Origin: JAJRPT01 sp965661945
GTDB lineage: Bacteria; Bacteroidota; Ignavibacteria; Kapaibacteriales; UBA2268
Assembly: GCA_965661945.1 (NCBI GenBank)
Contig: CBFIFP010000003.1
Coordinates: 310,001 to 374,000, forward strand
Direction: 5' to 3'
DNA length: 64,000 nucleotides
Positions 36,018-46,150 of this stretch are shown here, one piece after another. The position numbers and the translations under genes were made by a program. The notes beneath the pieces are model-generated. The model worked only from the letters and a program-made list of their open reading frames with translations, was not told the origin of the DNA and did not search any database. The stretch's first letter is position 1. The number at the start of each line of letters is the position of its first letter.

Positions 36018-38828
36018 CTACAGCACAGCTTCTAATTCACTTTCGCTTTCCATAAGGACTTGACGAGCTTTTGAGCCATCGAATGGACCTACTACTCCAG
36101 CATCTGCCAGTTCATCTACTATTCGACCTGCTCTTGCGTAGCCAATTTTTAAGCGTCTCTGTAGCATTGAAACTGAACCTTGTTGCGAATTTATCATTAA
36201 TCTTGCGGCATCTGCAAAAAGAGGGTCACGGTCTTCTTTAGCTATACTTCCTGTTTCAGAATCTTCTTGAATTGAAGGGAAATAGTATGGTTTTGAGTAA
36301 CCCTTTTGCTTACCAATAAAATCACAAATATTCTCTACTTCGTCAGTAGAAATATATGCGTTCTGCACACGTTCGGGTTTTGGCTTACCTGACGGAAGAT
36401 AAAGCATATCTCCATTTCCGAGCAAGGTCTCCGCACCCGATGTATCAAGAATTGTGCGGGAATCTACTTTAGAAGAAACTTGAAACGCAATCCTTGAAGG
36501 GAAATTCGCCTTGATAATTCCCGTAATAACATCAACAGAAGGTCTTTGCGTAGCGATAATCATGTGAATACCAACTGCACGAGCCATTTGTGCTAAACGA
36601 ACTATCGGCTCTTCTACGTCTTTTCCTGCGGTTAAAATCAAATCGGCAAACTCATCTACTATAACTACTATGTATGGTAATTCTCTATGAACCATATCTT
36701 CGGAATCTTTGTATTTACCTGCTCGTACTTTTGCGTTGTAATCGGCAATGTTTCGCTGACCTGCTGAAGCAAGAATATCATATCGCTGCTCCATTTCAAC
36801 AACTGCAGACTTTAACAGCACAATGGCTTCTGCTGGGTCTGTAACAATTGGAGTTTTAATGTCAGGTGAAATTGCCAGAAAGTGATTTTTTAATGCGGAA
36901 TATTGAGGTAATTCCACTTTTTTAGGGTCAATAATTGCAAATTTTAACTCACTTGGAGATTTTTTATAAAGTAACGAATTGATAATGGTATTTACTCCAA
37001 CGGACTTACCAGAGCCAGTTGTTCCTGCAATAAGCAAGTGGGGCATCTTTGCCAAATCGCCAATCACTACTTCGCCTGAGATATTTTTACCCAGAGCAAT
37101 CGGCAAGTGCATATTATTATCGTAAAATTTCTTAGAATTTATCACTGACGAAAATGTAACAAGTGAGGGGTTGTGATTTGGAATTTCGATACCAACTGAA
37201 CCTTTCCCAGGAATTGGAGCAATTATCCTAATTCCTTTTGCTTTCAATGCCATAGCAAGGTCATCTTGCAAAGATTCTATTCTGCTGATTTTAATTCCTG
37301 CTGCTGGTGTAAAAGCATATTGCGTAACCACAGGACCTGGGGTAATTTGTAGGTTTTCAATAAATATTTTGAAAGTTTCTAATTTTTCTTGAAGTATTTT
37401 AGCGTTCATTTTGAGTTCTTCTTCATCAACTGATTCGTCGAACTTCTTGTTATTCAATAGGTCTAAGCCAGGTGAAGTATAATTTATTTTTTCATCGTGA
37501 AGTAGAACTGACAAAGGATTATCTAATTCATCGTCGCTATGGTCGTGGATTTCTACGTCAAGAATTAGTTTTTTACTGCTTGATTCATCTAATTCATCAG
37601 TATGATATTCTGAATTGACTTCTTCAACGCCAGAAATATCTGAAAGTAATGAATTTATATCATTACTTAATGAAGATTTTGATAACTCTACAATTTGTTT
37701 ATCTACAATATCAACATCAGTATTACTGTCATCATAGATTTGTGATACAGTATTATGATTTATTTCAATTGCGTCGTTTTTAGTAACCAAATCATCAAAC
37801 CTAGATTTATTTTCTTTGCTATCATCTCCCAAAATAAGTTGGAATGCTTTTTTCTTTTCTTCTTCTTTTTTATTTAATACTTTATTTGTAGTTATTTCGA
37901 AATTAAGTTTAGAATTAATAGATTCTTTATTTTCTTTATGCTTATCATTATCAGTTGAAGTTGAAATAGAGTTTTCAAATATTGGTTTAGACTGCTTAAT
38001 AGTATCTTCTTCAACTTCGGAATCTTTACTTTTCTTTTCTTTTATTTCATCATATTTATTTTCTAATTTGACTTTCAAATCTTTACTTGAAGACTTAACA
38101 ATTTCTTTTATAGACGAGCTAGATTCTTCAGCAGTTTTTACAAAGTAATTTAAAACTGGATCAATTTTTATGTTTGTGCCGAGAATTATAGTAACAGTAA
38201 TGGCTGATAAAAATAGTAATATTGACCCTACTGAGCCAATATATTCAACACTATATCCCGCAATAAAATAGCCAATATTTCCGTACCATTCTTTTGAAAT
38301 ATTACCAAAAACATTACTTACGTTAAGAGAACCCATTAATGATGAAAACCAAATTGCAACCAAAAAATAAATTCCAATTCGCTTCCAGTTATGTGTTTTA
38401 ATTTCAAAGTATTTAAATAAATCTCTTGAAAATAAAATAAGAAAATAGGGGAGAAAGAAAATAAAATAACCTACAGTTGAATTGTAAAGGTGATATGCTA
38501 ATTTTGCACCTATTAGACCTAATAAATTATGCGTGGTTTCAGCTTTTAATTTGAAAGATTCATCACCAGATACAATCTCGCTAATCTCTCCAACAGAACT
38601 GATTGCGTTCATTTCGTCTTTATCTGTATAGGATACAAGGGATAAAAAAATTAAAATAGCACAAGTAAAAAGTAAAATAGAACCTGCTTTGAAGTACTTA
38701 GAAAACTCTTCATTCTCTTCATTTACTTCTTCGTTAAGTTCATCTTTTTCTTCAACTTCATCTTTATTCGATTTTTTCTTATTAGAAAATATTTTTTTTC
38801 TAACAATTATATCATCTTTTTCTGGCAT
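36018..38828 (-). CDS. ftsK: DNA translocase FtsK
   Basis: 936 residues. The start is ATG 38828, which has GGGGGAG 3 nt upstream, rather than the TTG at 38840. A charged N-terminus is followed by about four membrane helices (~50-220), then a long acidic, Ser/Asp/Lys-rich linker (~230-480), and the motor domain with Walker A IAGTTGSGKSVGVNT, IVIVDEFADLI and RIAFQVSSKVDSRTILD. The C-terminal gamma winged helix is present (SVSMLQRRLKIGYARAGRIVDELADAGVVGP). It coordinates chromosome segregation with septation. It ends a long co-directional run starting at 50971. Confidence 0.95.
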   Translation of the reverse strand: MPEKDDIIVRKKIFSNKKKSNKDEVEEKDELNEEVNEENEEFSKYFKAGSILLFTCAILIFLSLVSYTDKDEMNAISSVGEISEIVSGDESFKLKAETTHNLLGLIGAKLAYHLYNSTVGYFIFFLPYFLILFSRDLFKYFEIKTHNWKRIGIYFLVAIWFSSLMGSLNVSNVFGNISKEWYGNIGYFIAGYSVEYIGSVGSILLFLSAITVTIILGTNIKIDPVLNYFVKTAEESSSSIKEIVKSSSKDLKVKLENKYDEIKEKKSKDSEVEEDTIKQSKPIFENSISTSTDNDKHKENKESINSKLNFEITTNKVLNKKEEEKKKAFQLILGDDSKENKSRFDDLVTKNDAIEINHNTVSQIYDDSNTDVDIVDKQIVELSKSSLSNDINSLLSDISGVEEVNSEYHTDELDESSSKKLILDVEIHDHSDDELDNPLSVLLHDEKINYTSPGLDLLNNKKFDESVDEEELKMNAKILQEKLETFKIFIENLQITPGPVVTQYAFTPAAGIKISRIESLQDDLAMALKAKGIRIIAPIPGKGSVGIEIPNHNPSLVTFSSVINSKKFYDNNMHLPIALGKNISGEVVIGDLAKMPHLLIAGTTGSGKSVGVNTIINSLLYKKSPSELKFAIIDPKKVELPQYSALKNHFLAISPDIKTPIVTDPAEAIVLLKSAVVEMEQRYDILASAGQRNIADYNAKVRAGKYKDSEDMVHRELPYIVVIVDEFADLILTAGKDVEEPIVRLAQMARAVGIHMIIATQRPSVDVITGIIKANFPSRIAFQVSSKVDSRTILDTSGAETLLGNGDMLYLPSGKPKPERVQNAYISTDEVENICDFIGKQKGYSKPYYFPSIQEDSETGSIAKEDRDPLFADAARLMINSQQGSVSMLQRRLKIGYARAGRIVDELADAGVVGPFDGSKARQVLMESESELEAVL

Positions 38829-38849
38829 TTTCTCCCCCAAGAAAATTAA

Positions 38850-39605
38850 TTATTTTTCCACAATTATTCCAATTTTTGTAATAATTGGTAAAATAGGATA
38901 TAAATCTTCCTCAAAACAAATCTCTAAATCTTGCTGCAAATTAAGAGATTTTAGATAATTTGAGTGCTTTGAATTGCTCAAATACTCTTTCAAATTATCT
39001 ATATTTGATAAAAAACTATTCAAAACTAAATCAGTACTATCGCAGTAAGCAATAGGTTCTTTATATATTTGTGAAATATGATATATTAACTTACCTGCTA
39101 AAACTCCGTCTTCTCTTGAGTAAAGACCATTAGTCCCTGCACAGATAATTAATATATTAATTTTTTTTTTGTCAAATTTTAACTTACTAATATAAGAAGA
39201 AATATCATTTAAAACAATAGAGAAATTTACAAAGCCCGCAATTATTCTTTTATTTGCTTTATCACCTTTTGTAAAAATTCTTGTTCCATTACTTGTTGTT
39301 AATATAATATCTTTATTTTCGACTACTTCATTTTTGTATTCTGTAGGGGAATTTCCAAGATGAAAGCCATCAACCTTGATGCTTTTTCTTTCTCCACAAA
39401 GGAGTGCCTTTTGATTGGTTTTATTATACAACTCAAAAGCATCTTCCACATCTTTAACTGGTATAATTTTATTTGCATTATGGAATAGAGCGGAGCAAAT
39501 AACAGAACTTGCCCTAAGAACATCAATCATTATAATATATTTGTTATCAAAATCATTATAATTTTCAGCGATACTAGAAGACAAGAGCGTTTCAATTTTG
39601 AGCAT
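38850..39605 (-). CDS. comB: 2-phosphosulfolactate phosphatase family (ComB)
   Basis: 251 residues. Motifs of the ComB family are all present: IDVLRASSVI, CGERKSIKVDGFHLGNSPTEY, LTTSNGTRIF and CAGTNGLYSREDGVLAG. The archetype hydrolyses 2-phosphosulfolactate in coenzyme M synthesis; many FCB bacteria have the family without methanogenesis, so the substrate here may be a related sulfonate. It lies 21 nt before ftsK and 2 nt after a secreted protein gene, so co-transcription is likely. Confidence 0.85.
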   Translation of the reverse strand: MLKIETLLSSSIAENYNDFDNKYIIMIDVLRASSVICSALFHNANKIIPVKDVEDAFELYNKTNQKALLCGERKSIKVDGFHLGNSPTEYKNEVVENKDIILTTSNGTRIFTKGDKANKRIIAGFVNFSIVLNDISSYISKLKFDKKKINILIICAGTNGLYSREDGVLAGKLIYHISQIYKEPIAYCDSTDLVLNSFLSNIDNLKEYLSNSKHSNYLKSLNLQQDLEICFEEDLYPILPIITKIGIIVEK

Positions 39606-39607
39606 AT

Positions 39608-40753
39608 TTAGTCGAGTTTTTCGATAGAAAAATTTAAAATAATCTCATCATTATTTTCAGTTTTACTTTTATATTTTGATGTAAACTCATCTATAAATTC
39701 ATAAGAAGCATTATAATCATTGTGTATCCTATATGAAAAATCAGAAAATGATTTTAAATTAAATTCAATATTTTTGTCTTCAAGAGGTAAACTTTCTGAT
39801 AAATTTACATTTATACTTTTTATATCGCAACTACTTGCATAAGTACTTGACCTATACATATAATATCTATGATAAAATATTTCTGTAATATTGTCATCTT
39901 CGAAATTAACATTGAAAGTGTAAATTGTTGGTTCATAATCCTCAGTTATTGTTATATTTGTAAATCCAGATTTAAAATAATCATCAAAATAATAACCACA
40001 TTGTTCAAAAAGTCCACTATTTTCAATATTTTTATCTTCAAATAATTTAAATGCAATAACATCTTTTATATCAAGAATTTTAGAATAGTTGGTATCATAC
40101 TTTTCATGAGTTGCTGGGTCCATTTTATTAATTTTTTTACTATAATTTGTATTTTTTAGATTAAAAGATATTCTAACAAAATACCTCTCCCTCTTCAACT
40201 CAATATCCAAGGAATCACTTTGAAGCATATCATCTGTGAAAATATAAGTTGTATCGCGGTATTTATCCTTATATGGTGTGAATTGCCATTTGTCTTTAGA
40301 TGATAGTAATATCGATGGACTTTGATAAATTTCTTGATTTACATTATATAATTTTTGAGAATATCTCTTATTACCAATTGTTAAAATAATAAAACTTAGT
40401 TTTTTATTTAAGGATATATTTTTTTCGTAATTGTAAGAATATGGATTTTCTTCAAATACTTTTTTCCCGAGCAAGTCTATAATTTCAATGTGATTAATTA
40501 TTTCTTTAGATGTGATTTTTAAAATATTGTTGGTATATACAACGCCGAAATTCTTTAACTCAACACTATTAATTATAAGAAGATTTTTTAAATCTACTGA
40601 CTTTGGATTTATTAAGGTAGTATCTATTCCATAATCTGGATTAATAATATTTAGAGAATCAATTTCAATTTTTGTGTCATAGTTCCAATCAATGAAATTT
40701 AATTTTATTTCATCGGCTAAAATTAAATTTAAAATAAATATTATTAAAATCAT
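39608..40753 (-). CDS. Secreted protein with a sorting-domain-like segment near the N-terminus
   Basis: 381 residues, with a short signal peptide (~1-13). Residues ~75-137 (NNILKITSKEIINHIEIIDLLGKKVFEEN, then FIILTIGNKRYSQKL) closely resemble a T9SS type A sorting domain, yet here the segment is followed by ~240 residues, mainly beta strands with acidic and aromatic residues. There is no sorting signal at the true C-terminus. Either the domain serves as a structural module, or the protein is a fusion. Function unknown. Spacing of 18 nt to the HDOD gene and 2 nt to comB. Confidence 0.65.
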   Translation of the reverse strand: MILIIFILNLILADEIKLNFIDWNYDTKIEIDSLNIINPDYGIDTTLINPKSVDLKNLLIINSVELKNFGVVYTNNILKITSKEIINHIEIIDLLGKKVFEENPYSYNYEKNISLNKKLSFIILTIGNKRYSQKLYNVNQEIYQSPSILLSSKDKWQFTPYKDKYRDTTYIFTDDMLQSDSLDIELKRERYFVRISFNLKNTNYSKKINKMDPATHEKYDTNYSKILDIKDVIAFKLFEDKNIENSGLFEQCGYYFDDYFKSGFTNITITEDYEPTIYTFNVNFEDDNITEIFYHRYYMYRSSTYASSCDIKSINVNLSESLPLEDKNIEFNLKSFSDFSYRIHNDYNASYEFIDEFTSKYKSKTENNDEIILNFSIEKLD

Positions 40754-40771
40754 TTTCCTAAACCTAAAGCT

Positions 40772-41566
40772 TTAGCTTTTCATAAGTTCTAAAAAGTTTT
40801 TAGTATTTTTAAATTCAATTTCTAATTCATTAGTAAATAATTCTAAGTCAAAGTCTTCTAATCTTGGGTTGTTTCTTTTTAAAACTTGCCAGAATTCTTC
40901 TTTTTCAATATCTAATTGCATTATTCCTCCATAAAAGCTACTGCCCCATATTTCACAAAAAAGATTAGTGATAAATACAACAGACATAAGATTTTCTTGA
41001 TTTGCATCTAAACAATTCTTATAGTCTCTACTTATGATTCGAATAAATTCGTCAGGCATTTTCCACTTTTCTAATATTTTTTGAGTAACATCAATATGGA
41101 AACAATCGAAAAACTCTTTGTGAGCTTTTTTTGGAGTTATACCATCAAATTCAATAAGCTCTAAAACTTTAATATATTTATCAGAATTATATTGAAGCAT
41201 AGCTAACTTACCGATATCATGAAGCAAACCAATAAGAAATTCTTTTTCATTGAATTTTAAGCCCAGTTTTTTTGATATTGATTTTGCAACGATTCCTGTG
41301 CAACTTGAGTGCCACCAAAATTTATTAACATAATCAACCAGAAGGGCATTACCAGAAATAACAAATTTAGAATAAATTGAAACTGCCAATACTAAATTAG
41401 CTACTCTATTCATGCCAAGGAGTTGTACAGCTTGTTGAATTGTAGTTATCTGGGCTCTTGTTGCAAACATTGGAGAGTTAGCAACCTTAATCATCTTAAT
41501 AGAAAGTGACGGATCTGTTTCAATAAGTTTTGCTAAGTCATTGAAATTAAAATCATCTCTTTCCAT
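40772..41566 (-). CDS. HDOD domain protein, N-terminus cut off by an in-frame stop
   Basis: 264 residues from ATG 41566. The HDOD core is clear: LAKLIETDPSLSIKMIKVANSPMF, QAVQLLGMNRVANLVLAVSIYS, and LIGLLHDIGKLAMLQY, which keeps an HD pair. HDOD proteins act in c-di-GMP or stress signalling, often as regulatory modules. In the same frame 24 codons lie upstream (41573-41644) with the usual HDOD opening (FATLPQVTTRIL), separated by a TAA at 41570-41572. The remainder could be translated by re-initiation at TAATATATG, or the gene is decaying. Confidence 0.75.
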   Translation of the reverse strand: MERDDFNFNDLAKLIETDPSLSIKMIKVANSPMFATRAQITTIQQAVQLLGMNRVANLVLAVSIYSKFVISGNALLVDYVNKFWWHSSCTGIVAKSISKKLGLKFNEKEFLIGLLHDIGKLAMLQYNSDKYIKVLELIEFDGITPKKAHKEFFDCFHIDVTQKILEKWKMPDEFIRIISRDYKNCLDANQENLMSVVFITNLFCEIWGSSFYGGIMQLDIEKEEFWQVLKRNNPRLEDFDLELFTNELEIEFKNTKNFLELMKS

Positions 41567-41569
41567 ATA

Positions 41570-41644
41570 TTAAAGAATTCTTGTTGTTACTTGAGGTAAA
41601 GTAGCAAACTCCTGAATATTTAATATTTTTTCTAAATCATTCAT
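41570..41644 (-). other. Detached N-terminal codons of the HDOD gene
   Basis: ATG 41644 opens 24 codons and a TAA, in the same frame as the HDOD gene below it. The encoded LEKILNIQEFATLPQVTTRIL is the conserved first helix of HDOD proteins. One base change at the TAA (to GAA, CAA or AAA) would give a single continuous frame 40772-41644. Confidence 0.75.
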
Positions 41645-41675
41645 ATTTTTTTTTCACTTTTAAAAATGTAAATTA

Positions 41676-44012
41676 TCAAATTAATTTTACAATTCCAACT
41701 GCTTCAGAATTATCACCATTCATGTAAACCATTAATTTACCATTTTTCAAATAATAATTTACTTGAATTAGTTTTATAATACTAAGATATTTTTCATTAA
41801 CATCCATAAAATTTGGTAATGAATTCGGAGTATTATTAAAAAAGTCATAATTAAAAACATTATTTTTTTCATCGGGATAAAGAGGTAAATATTTAATATT
41901 TGCTTCTACCAAATCTTGAAAAAAGTGAGTACCAAAGGATAATTCCGGTACATAATCTGATTTATTTTTAGCATATTCAATCAGAAGTGATGTTTTATTG
42001 ATATCCGAATAATTAATCGGAACTCCTAACTTGATATCTCCCTTACTTCCCCAACGCCCAGGTCCTATTAAAATAAATTTCTTTTCGGGTAACATACTAT
42101 TTAGTTTACTTACTATTTTTCCAACGTATCGCATTTCTTCTTCAGTTTCAAGTAAAGAATAACCTTTATGGTCAACATATACAACAAAGTCTATGTTGTC
42201 TATTAACCCGTTACTTACAAACTTAGAAGCAGTAAAAATTTTATGCTCATCTTGTATGTTTGCTGGCAAATTCACAACTTCATCAATCTCTGCTTGGCTC
42301 TGAGGTCTGCATTGTAATAAATATAGTTTATCTCCATCAGAAGCAAACTCAATATCCACTGGACCACCATAAGCTTCTGAAAGCTCATTAAGCATTTCTC
42401 TTATTTGAGATATAAAATCGGTGCGTTGAATTAAGTTATTAAAAGTTATAGTTAATTCTTCTTTTGTAAAATCAGTAATTGCACTTATTGGTTCTACTAA
42501 CATATTACTTTTAATGAATGAAAATATTTTTTCAATTGCAGGGAAAGAACCATTAGATTCATTAATTAATTCTTCTACTGTAATATTTTCAAATGATTTT
42601 GATTCTAGATTAATTACATCAAGGTATCTCTGAGTGTATTTTATTGAGTCTTTAATGGAGTGATTAACTCTAATATCAGGTTTACCAGGCGAAATTAATA
42701 TTGGATAGTCATCCATTGTACGATCAACCGCTCGTGTTCCCAAACCAGCTACAATCCTGATTACACCATCTTCTCTGTTAATCCTATTTGACCATCTAAA
42801 TTCGTTATGGCTTAGTGCAACTCCTGCATAGCTTGGCATAAAATATTTTCCAATTTTATTACCCACAACCTCTTGAATCAAAACGCCCATTTCTTCTCTA
42901 AAGTCTATTAAATTATTCTTTTTACGATATTCAATAGCATCAGAATTAAAAGTAGAAGCATAAACTTCAGCAATAGCGTCGGTTAAGGCGCTTAGTCTTT
43001 CTGATTTTGTTCCTGTATTAGAAAGAAATAAACTTTTGTATTTACCTGTAAAACTTGCCTCGAAACTATCTTCCAATAAAGAAGAGGAACGTACAACTAT
43101 AGGATTGCTTTTGATATCATCTAAGATTAAAGATAAAGAGTATATAGCTTCAGGAGTAAAATGCGATTGTTTAAATACATATTCTAAAAAAGGGTATTCA
43201 ATTTTAATTTCATCTAAACTTTGATATTTTGAAAATGCAAACTCATCTAAAGCATTATAGTTGATAAACTCTAAAATTCCATCTGAAGTTAAAAACCAAC
43301 TTTTAGGAGTGTAAACATTTTTTAATTTAGGATTAGTTTGTTTTTTTACTTTAAGAATTTCATTTGCAAGAATCATACCCGCTGATTTACCGCCCACCTT
43401 ACCTGCTCCATAAGAGGGACCAATAAATTTGTAAAAAATCTTTTCTATTGCCAAAAGAGTTATGAAGTTTTTTGAAATGTTTATATATCTTAAATTTTCG
43501 GATAAAAATCTTGTTATAATTGAAACTCTTACCCCAATTCTTTCATCTTCCGAAGTAAATTCTCTACTTCCACCGAGTTCGAAATATTTTTTAAGTGCTT
43601 CAATTACATCAGTCAATGGAGCATTTCTTCTGTCTAAAACTTTTGATAAATTCCTTAATTTTTCTTTATGAATCCAAAGAGTAATAAGGTTTGTAATTTC
43701 ATCATCAGGTATATACTTATCAGCAATTTCAAAAACTTTAATTATTATATCATTGGGAACAAATGGGTTTCCTTTTGGGGAGGGCCAGTTATGTCCGTTT
43801 GATATAATTTCTTCGTTTCTTTTTACTTCAGGGTTTAATTCTTGCAGAAGAAAATGTATTTCAGAAACTTTCATTCTTTCAAGATGAATAATCATTTTTC
43901 TACAAATTCTGTAAGTCATCGATTGGTCTTGGAAAATAATATGGTCTAATACTATTTTCCATTCTGGTTTTTTAGGAAAGTTTCTATTTTCTTTTACGAT
44001 ATAATCATTCAT
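41676..44012 (-). CDS. PEP synthase/PPDK-like ATP-grasp domain protein
   Basis: 778 residues from ATG 44012 (a TTG two codons earlier is less likely). The ATP-grasp half of pyruvate phosphate dikinase or PEP synthase is recognised by GAGKVGGKSAGMILANEIL, PIVVRSSSLLEDSFEASFTGKYKS, an REEMGVLIQEVVG strand and LYLLQCRPQS. The phospho-histidine swivel domain (GGxTSHAAI) and the PEP-binding barrel are absent, so it is not a complete PPDK or PEP synthase. The N-terminal ~200 residues are helical and unassigned. Probably a regulatory or dedicated phosphotransfer protein. Lies 8 nt after the OmpA gene and 31 nt before the HDOD gene. Confidence 0.75.
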   Translation of the reverse strand: MNDYIVKENRNFPKKPEWKIVLDHIIFQDQSMTYRICRKMIIHLERMKVSEIHFLLQELNPEVKRNEEIISNGHNWPSPKGNPFVPNDIIIKVFEIADKYIPDDEITNLITLWIHKEKLRNLSKVLDRRNAPLTDVIEALKKYFELGGSREFTSEDERIGVRVSIITRFLSENLRYINISKNFITLLAIEKIFYKFIGPSYGAGKVGGKSAGMILANEILKVKKQTNPKLKNVYTPKSWFLTSDGILEFINYNALDEFAFSKYQSLDEIKIEYPFLEYVFKQSHFTPEAIYSLSLILDDIKSNPIVVRSSSLLEDSFEASFTGKYKSLFLSNTGTKSERLSALTDAIAEVYASTFNSDAIEYRKKNNLIDFREEMGVLIQEVVGNKIGKYFMPSYAGVALSHNEFRWSNRINREDGVIRIVAGLGTRAVDRTMDDYPILISPGKPDIRVNHSIKDSIKYTQRYLDVINLESKSFENITVEELINESNGSFPAIEKIFSFIKSNMLVEPISAITDFTKEELTITFNNLIQRTDFISQIREMLNELSEAYGGPVDIEFASDGDKLYLLQCRPQSQAEIDEVVNLPANIQDEHKIFTASKFVSNGLIDNIDFVVYVDHKGYSLLETEEEMRYVGKIVSKLNSMLPEKKFILIGPGRWGSKGDIKLGVPINYSDINKTSLLIEYAKNKSDYVPELSFGTHFFQDLVEANIKYLPLYPDEKNNVFNYDFFNNTPNSLPNFMDVNEKYLSIIKLIQVNYYLKNGKLMVYMNGDNSEAVGIVKLI

Positions 44013-44020
44013 AAGCAATC

Positions 44021-46141
44021 TTATTTAACTGGCGTTTCTATAATAATCTGTACTGTTCGGCTTAAACTTCTTCCAACTTCGGTGTTATTATCATAAAGCA
44101 ATACTGAGTTTCCGTATGGAATTTCTATATATTCTTCCGCAGGAACATTTAATAATTTTCTAATTGATTTAATTCTACGCATCGCTAAGTTTTTATTGTA
44201 CTCTTCTTCACCAGTTCTATCAGCATATCCTGCAATTGTAACAATAGAATTTGGTTTGATACTTTCTTTTACTTTTTTAATTACATCAAGATGTGATTTT
44301 TTTAAATCAGCACTATTATAATCAAATATAATCAAAGAATATTTTTCAAGTCTTTTGTCATCTTTAAGTTCTTCTCTTTTCTTTTTAATCGTAAGCTGTT
44401 GGATTATTAAATCTTTAGTAATTTCTTTTTCTGCACCAAATTCATCTTTAGCTGACAAGGTAATTTTAAGATTTTCTTCGAGTGCTGGCATAGGTTCATC
44501 TTCAATGTTCCAGATTTTTGTAAACTTTAAATCTCCGCCATCATATTTTCTAATATTATTATCTTTTTGATTTATAGTCAAATTCCATTTTATAGGAGGA
44601 TTACTTGCCTTTATTTCAGCTTCTATTCCTACTTTAGGAGGATTAGAACTCCTTACAATTTCTTTCAAGTAAACCGGCTCTATAAGTTTTGTATTACTAG
44701 AAGCTAATTCAACTCTTGATGCTTCTTTGAATAAATCATCGTCTTTAGAAGCATCTTTTAAATCAATATCACTGATATTTTTTTGAATTTTATTTTTATT
44801 TATCCCCCAAACATTCACAAAATAATTCTCTATTTCATTTAATCTATTTTCAATTATTTTTTTATCTTGAACTTCAGATTTACTAACTATTCTATTTCCA
44901 ATTAACTGGATAGATTCATTATTTTCTTTAATTCTTTTTGCAAATATATTCAAGGTATTTTTATAAACATCAAAAACATCCCAATTTAACTTATTTTCGT
45001 CAAAAGAATTAACTTCTGATGAACTTAAAAGATTTTGCTCTGTTGTATTAAGTCTATTACTATTATATGAAAAGAAGATATAAGGCAAAATAGGGAAGCC
45101 CTGCTCTGATTCAATTTCTTCAATTGTAATTGTTGGTTCATTTTGGATAGTTCCATCAGTATCAATACCATAAACTTTAAGAGTAGCATCAATTTGAGAT
45201 TGTTGCAATATACTATTTTCATATTTTTCACTTACAACAAAGGTTTTAACAATATTATTATCATCTTCTTTTTCATTTTTCTTGATTTCTGAATCAATTA
45301 ATTTTAATCCAATTTTATCTTTATTGTAAACAATTACATTGTTTGTATCTCTTTGATAAATTGTATCAATTAATATTTGTTTTTCTTTCTCAGGATAAAT
45401 TGGATATTGATAAGAAACACCTGCAAATAAATTATTAACTTTCCAATCTATTGAAGATATATCTGTAAATGATTGATAATATTTAACTTCAAAATTTAGA
45501 AGGTTATCCTTTTTTATTTGGTAAGAATATGCAAGACCTATATATGCTTGGAATTGGAAGTTGTTTAACTCTGGAATTGCTTCATTATTAAATCGTGTTC
45601 TTTCTTTTGTTTCTGATTCAGCAAATGTAACATTATCTGGTGTTACTAATTCCTCAACTTGCGAAAAATTGCCTTGTATAATATAATTTGGACTTACTCC
45701 ACCAAGAACTGAAAAATTATCAATTAAAGAGTAATCAACCCCTATGTCTAATCCAAATAAATCGATTTTTGGTAAAATACTTATATCAACCATCGCATCT
45801 GCCGTCTGAACATTTCCCGCGGCATCAAGTACTTGAGTATTTCCAATTTTTTGATTTTCAATAAAACTTCCACCATAAGGTCTGTAGTTTAATCTTAAGT
45901 CTAATTTTAGATTATCTTGAATTTCATATTTGAAGAGTAAACCCAAATAATATGAATAACCCAGGGTATTTCCAAAACCTTCGGAACAGCAATCAAAGCC
46001 AGGCAAGCCATCAAAATTTGCTCTGTTGAAGTTCATATTTAAACCAGCATTTGCACCAATCCAATATGAAGGAATATTTTCTTGTGATTTAAGAAGACCA
46101 ATAGAAAGAAAAATTAAAAAGAAAACAATAGCTTTTTTCAT
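44021..46141 (-). CDS. OmpA family protein with N-terminal beta-barrel
   Basis: 706 residues. The signal peptide is followed by an outer-membrane barrel (~20-250, GANAGLNMNF, LDLRLNYRPYGG, INNLFAGVSYQYPIYP-like strands). A helical/charged middle part (250-580) follows, and the C-terminus (~600-700) is an OmpA-like peptidoglycan-binding domain: YSLIIFDYNSADLKKSHLDVIKKV, VTIAGYADRTGEEEYNKNLAMRRIKSIRKLL, GRSLSRTVQIIIE. It links outer membrane and cell wall. It directly follows the 1606-residue secreted protein (9 nt), suggesting a surface-assembly role for both. Confidence 0.85.
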   Translation of the reverse strand: MKKAIVFFLIFLSIGLLKSQENIPSYWIGANAGLNMNFNRANFDGLPGFDCCSEGFGNTLGYSYYLGLLFKYEIQDNLKLDLRLNYRPYGGSFIENQKIGNTQVLDAAGNVQTADAMVDISILPKIDLFGLDIGVDYSLIDNFSVLGGVSPNYIIQGNFSQVEELVTPDNVTFAESETKERTRFNNEAIPELNNFQFQAYIGLAYSYQIKKDNLLNFEVKYYQSFTDISSIDWKVNNLFAGVSYQYPIYPEKEKQILIDTIYQRDTNNVIVYNKDKIGLKLIDSEIKKNEKEDDNNIVKTFVVSEKYENSILQQSQIDATLKVYGIDTDGTIQNEPTITIEEIESEQGFPILPYIFFSYNSNRLNTTEQNLLSSSEVNSFDENKLNWDVFDVYKNTLNIFAKRIKENNESIQLIGNRIVSKSEVQDKKIIENRLNEIENYFVNVWGINKNKIQKNISDIDLKDASKDDDLFKEASRVELASSNTKLIEPVYLKEIVRSSNPPKVGIEAEIKASNPPIKWNLTINQKDNNIRKYDGGDLKFTKIWNIEDEPMPALEENLKITLSAKDEFGAEKEITKDLIIQQLTIKKKREELKDDKRLEKYSLIIFDYNSADLKKSHLDVIKKVKESIKPNSIVTIAGYADRTGEEEYNKNLAMRRIKSIRKLLNVPAEEYIEIPYGNSVLLYDNNTEVGRSLSRTVQIIIETPVK

Positions 46142-46150
46142 ATTCTTCGA

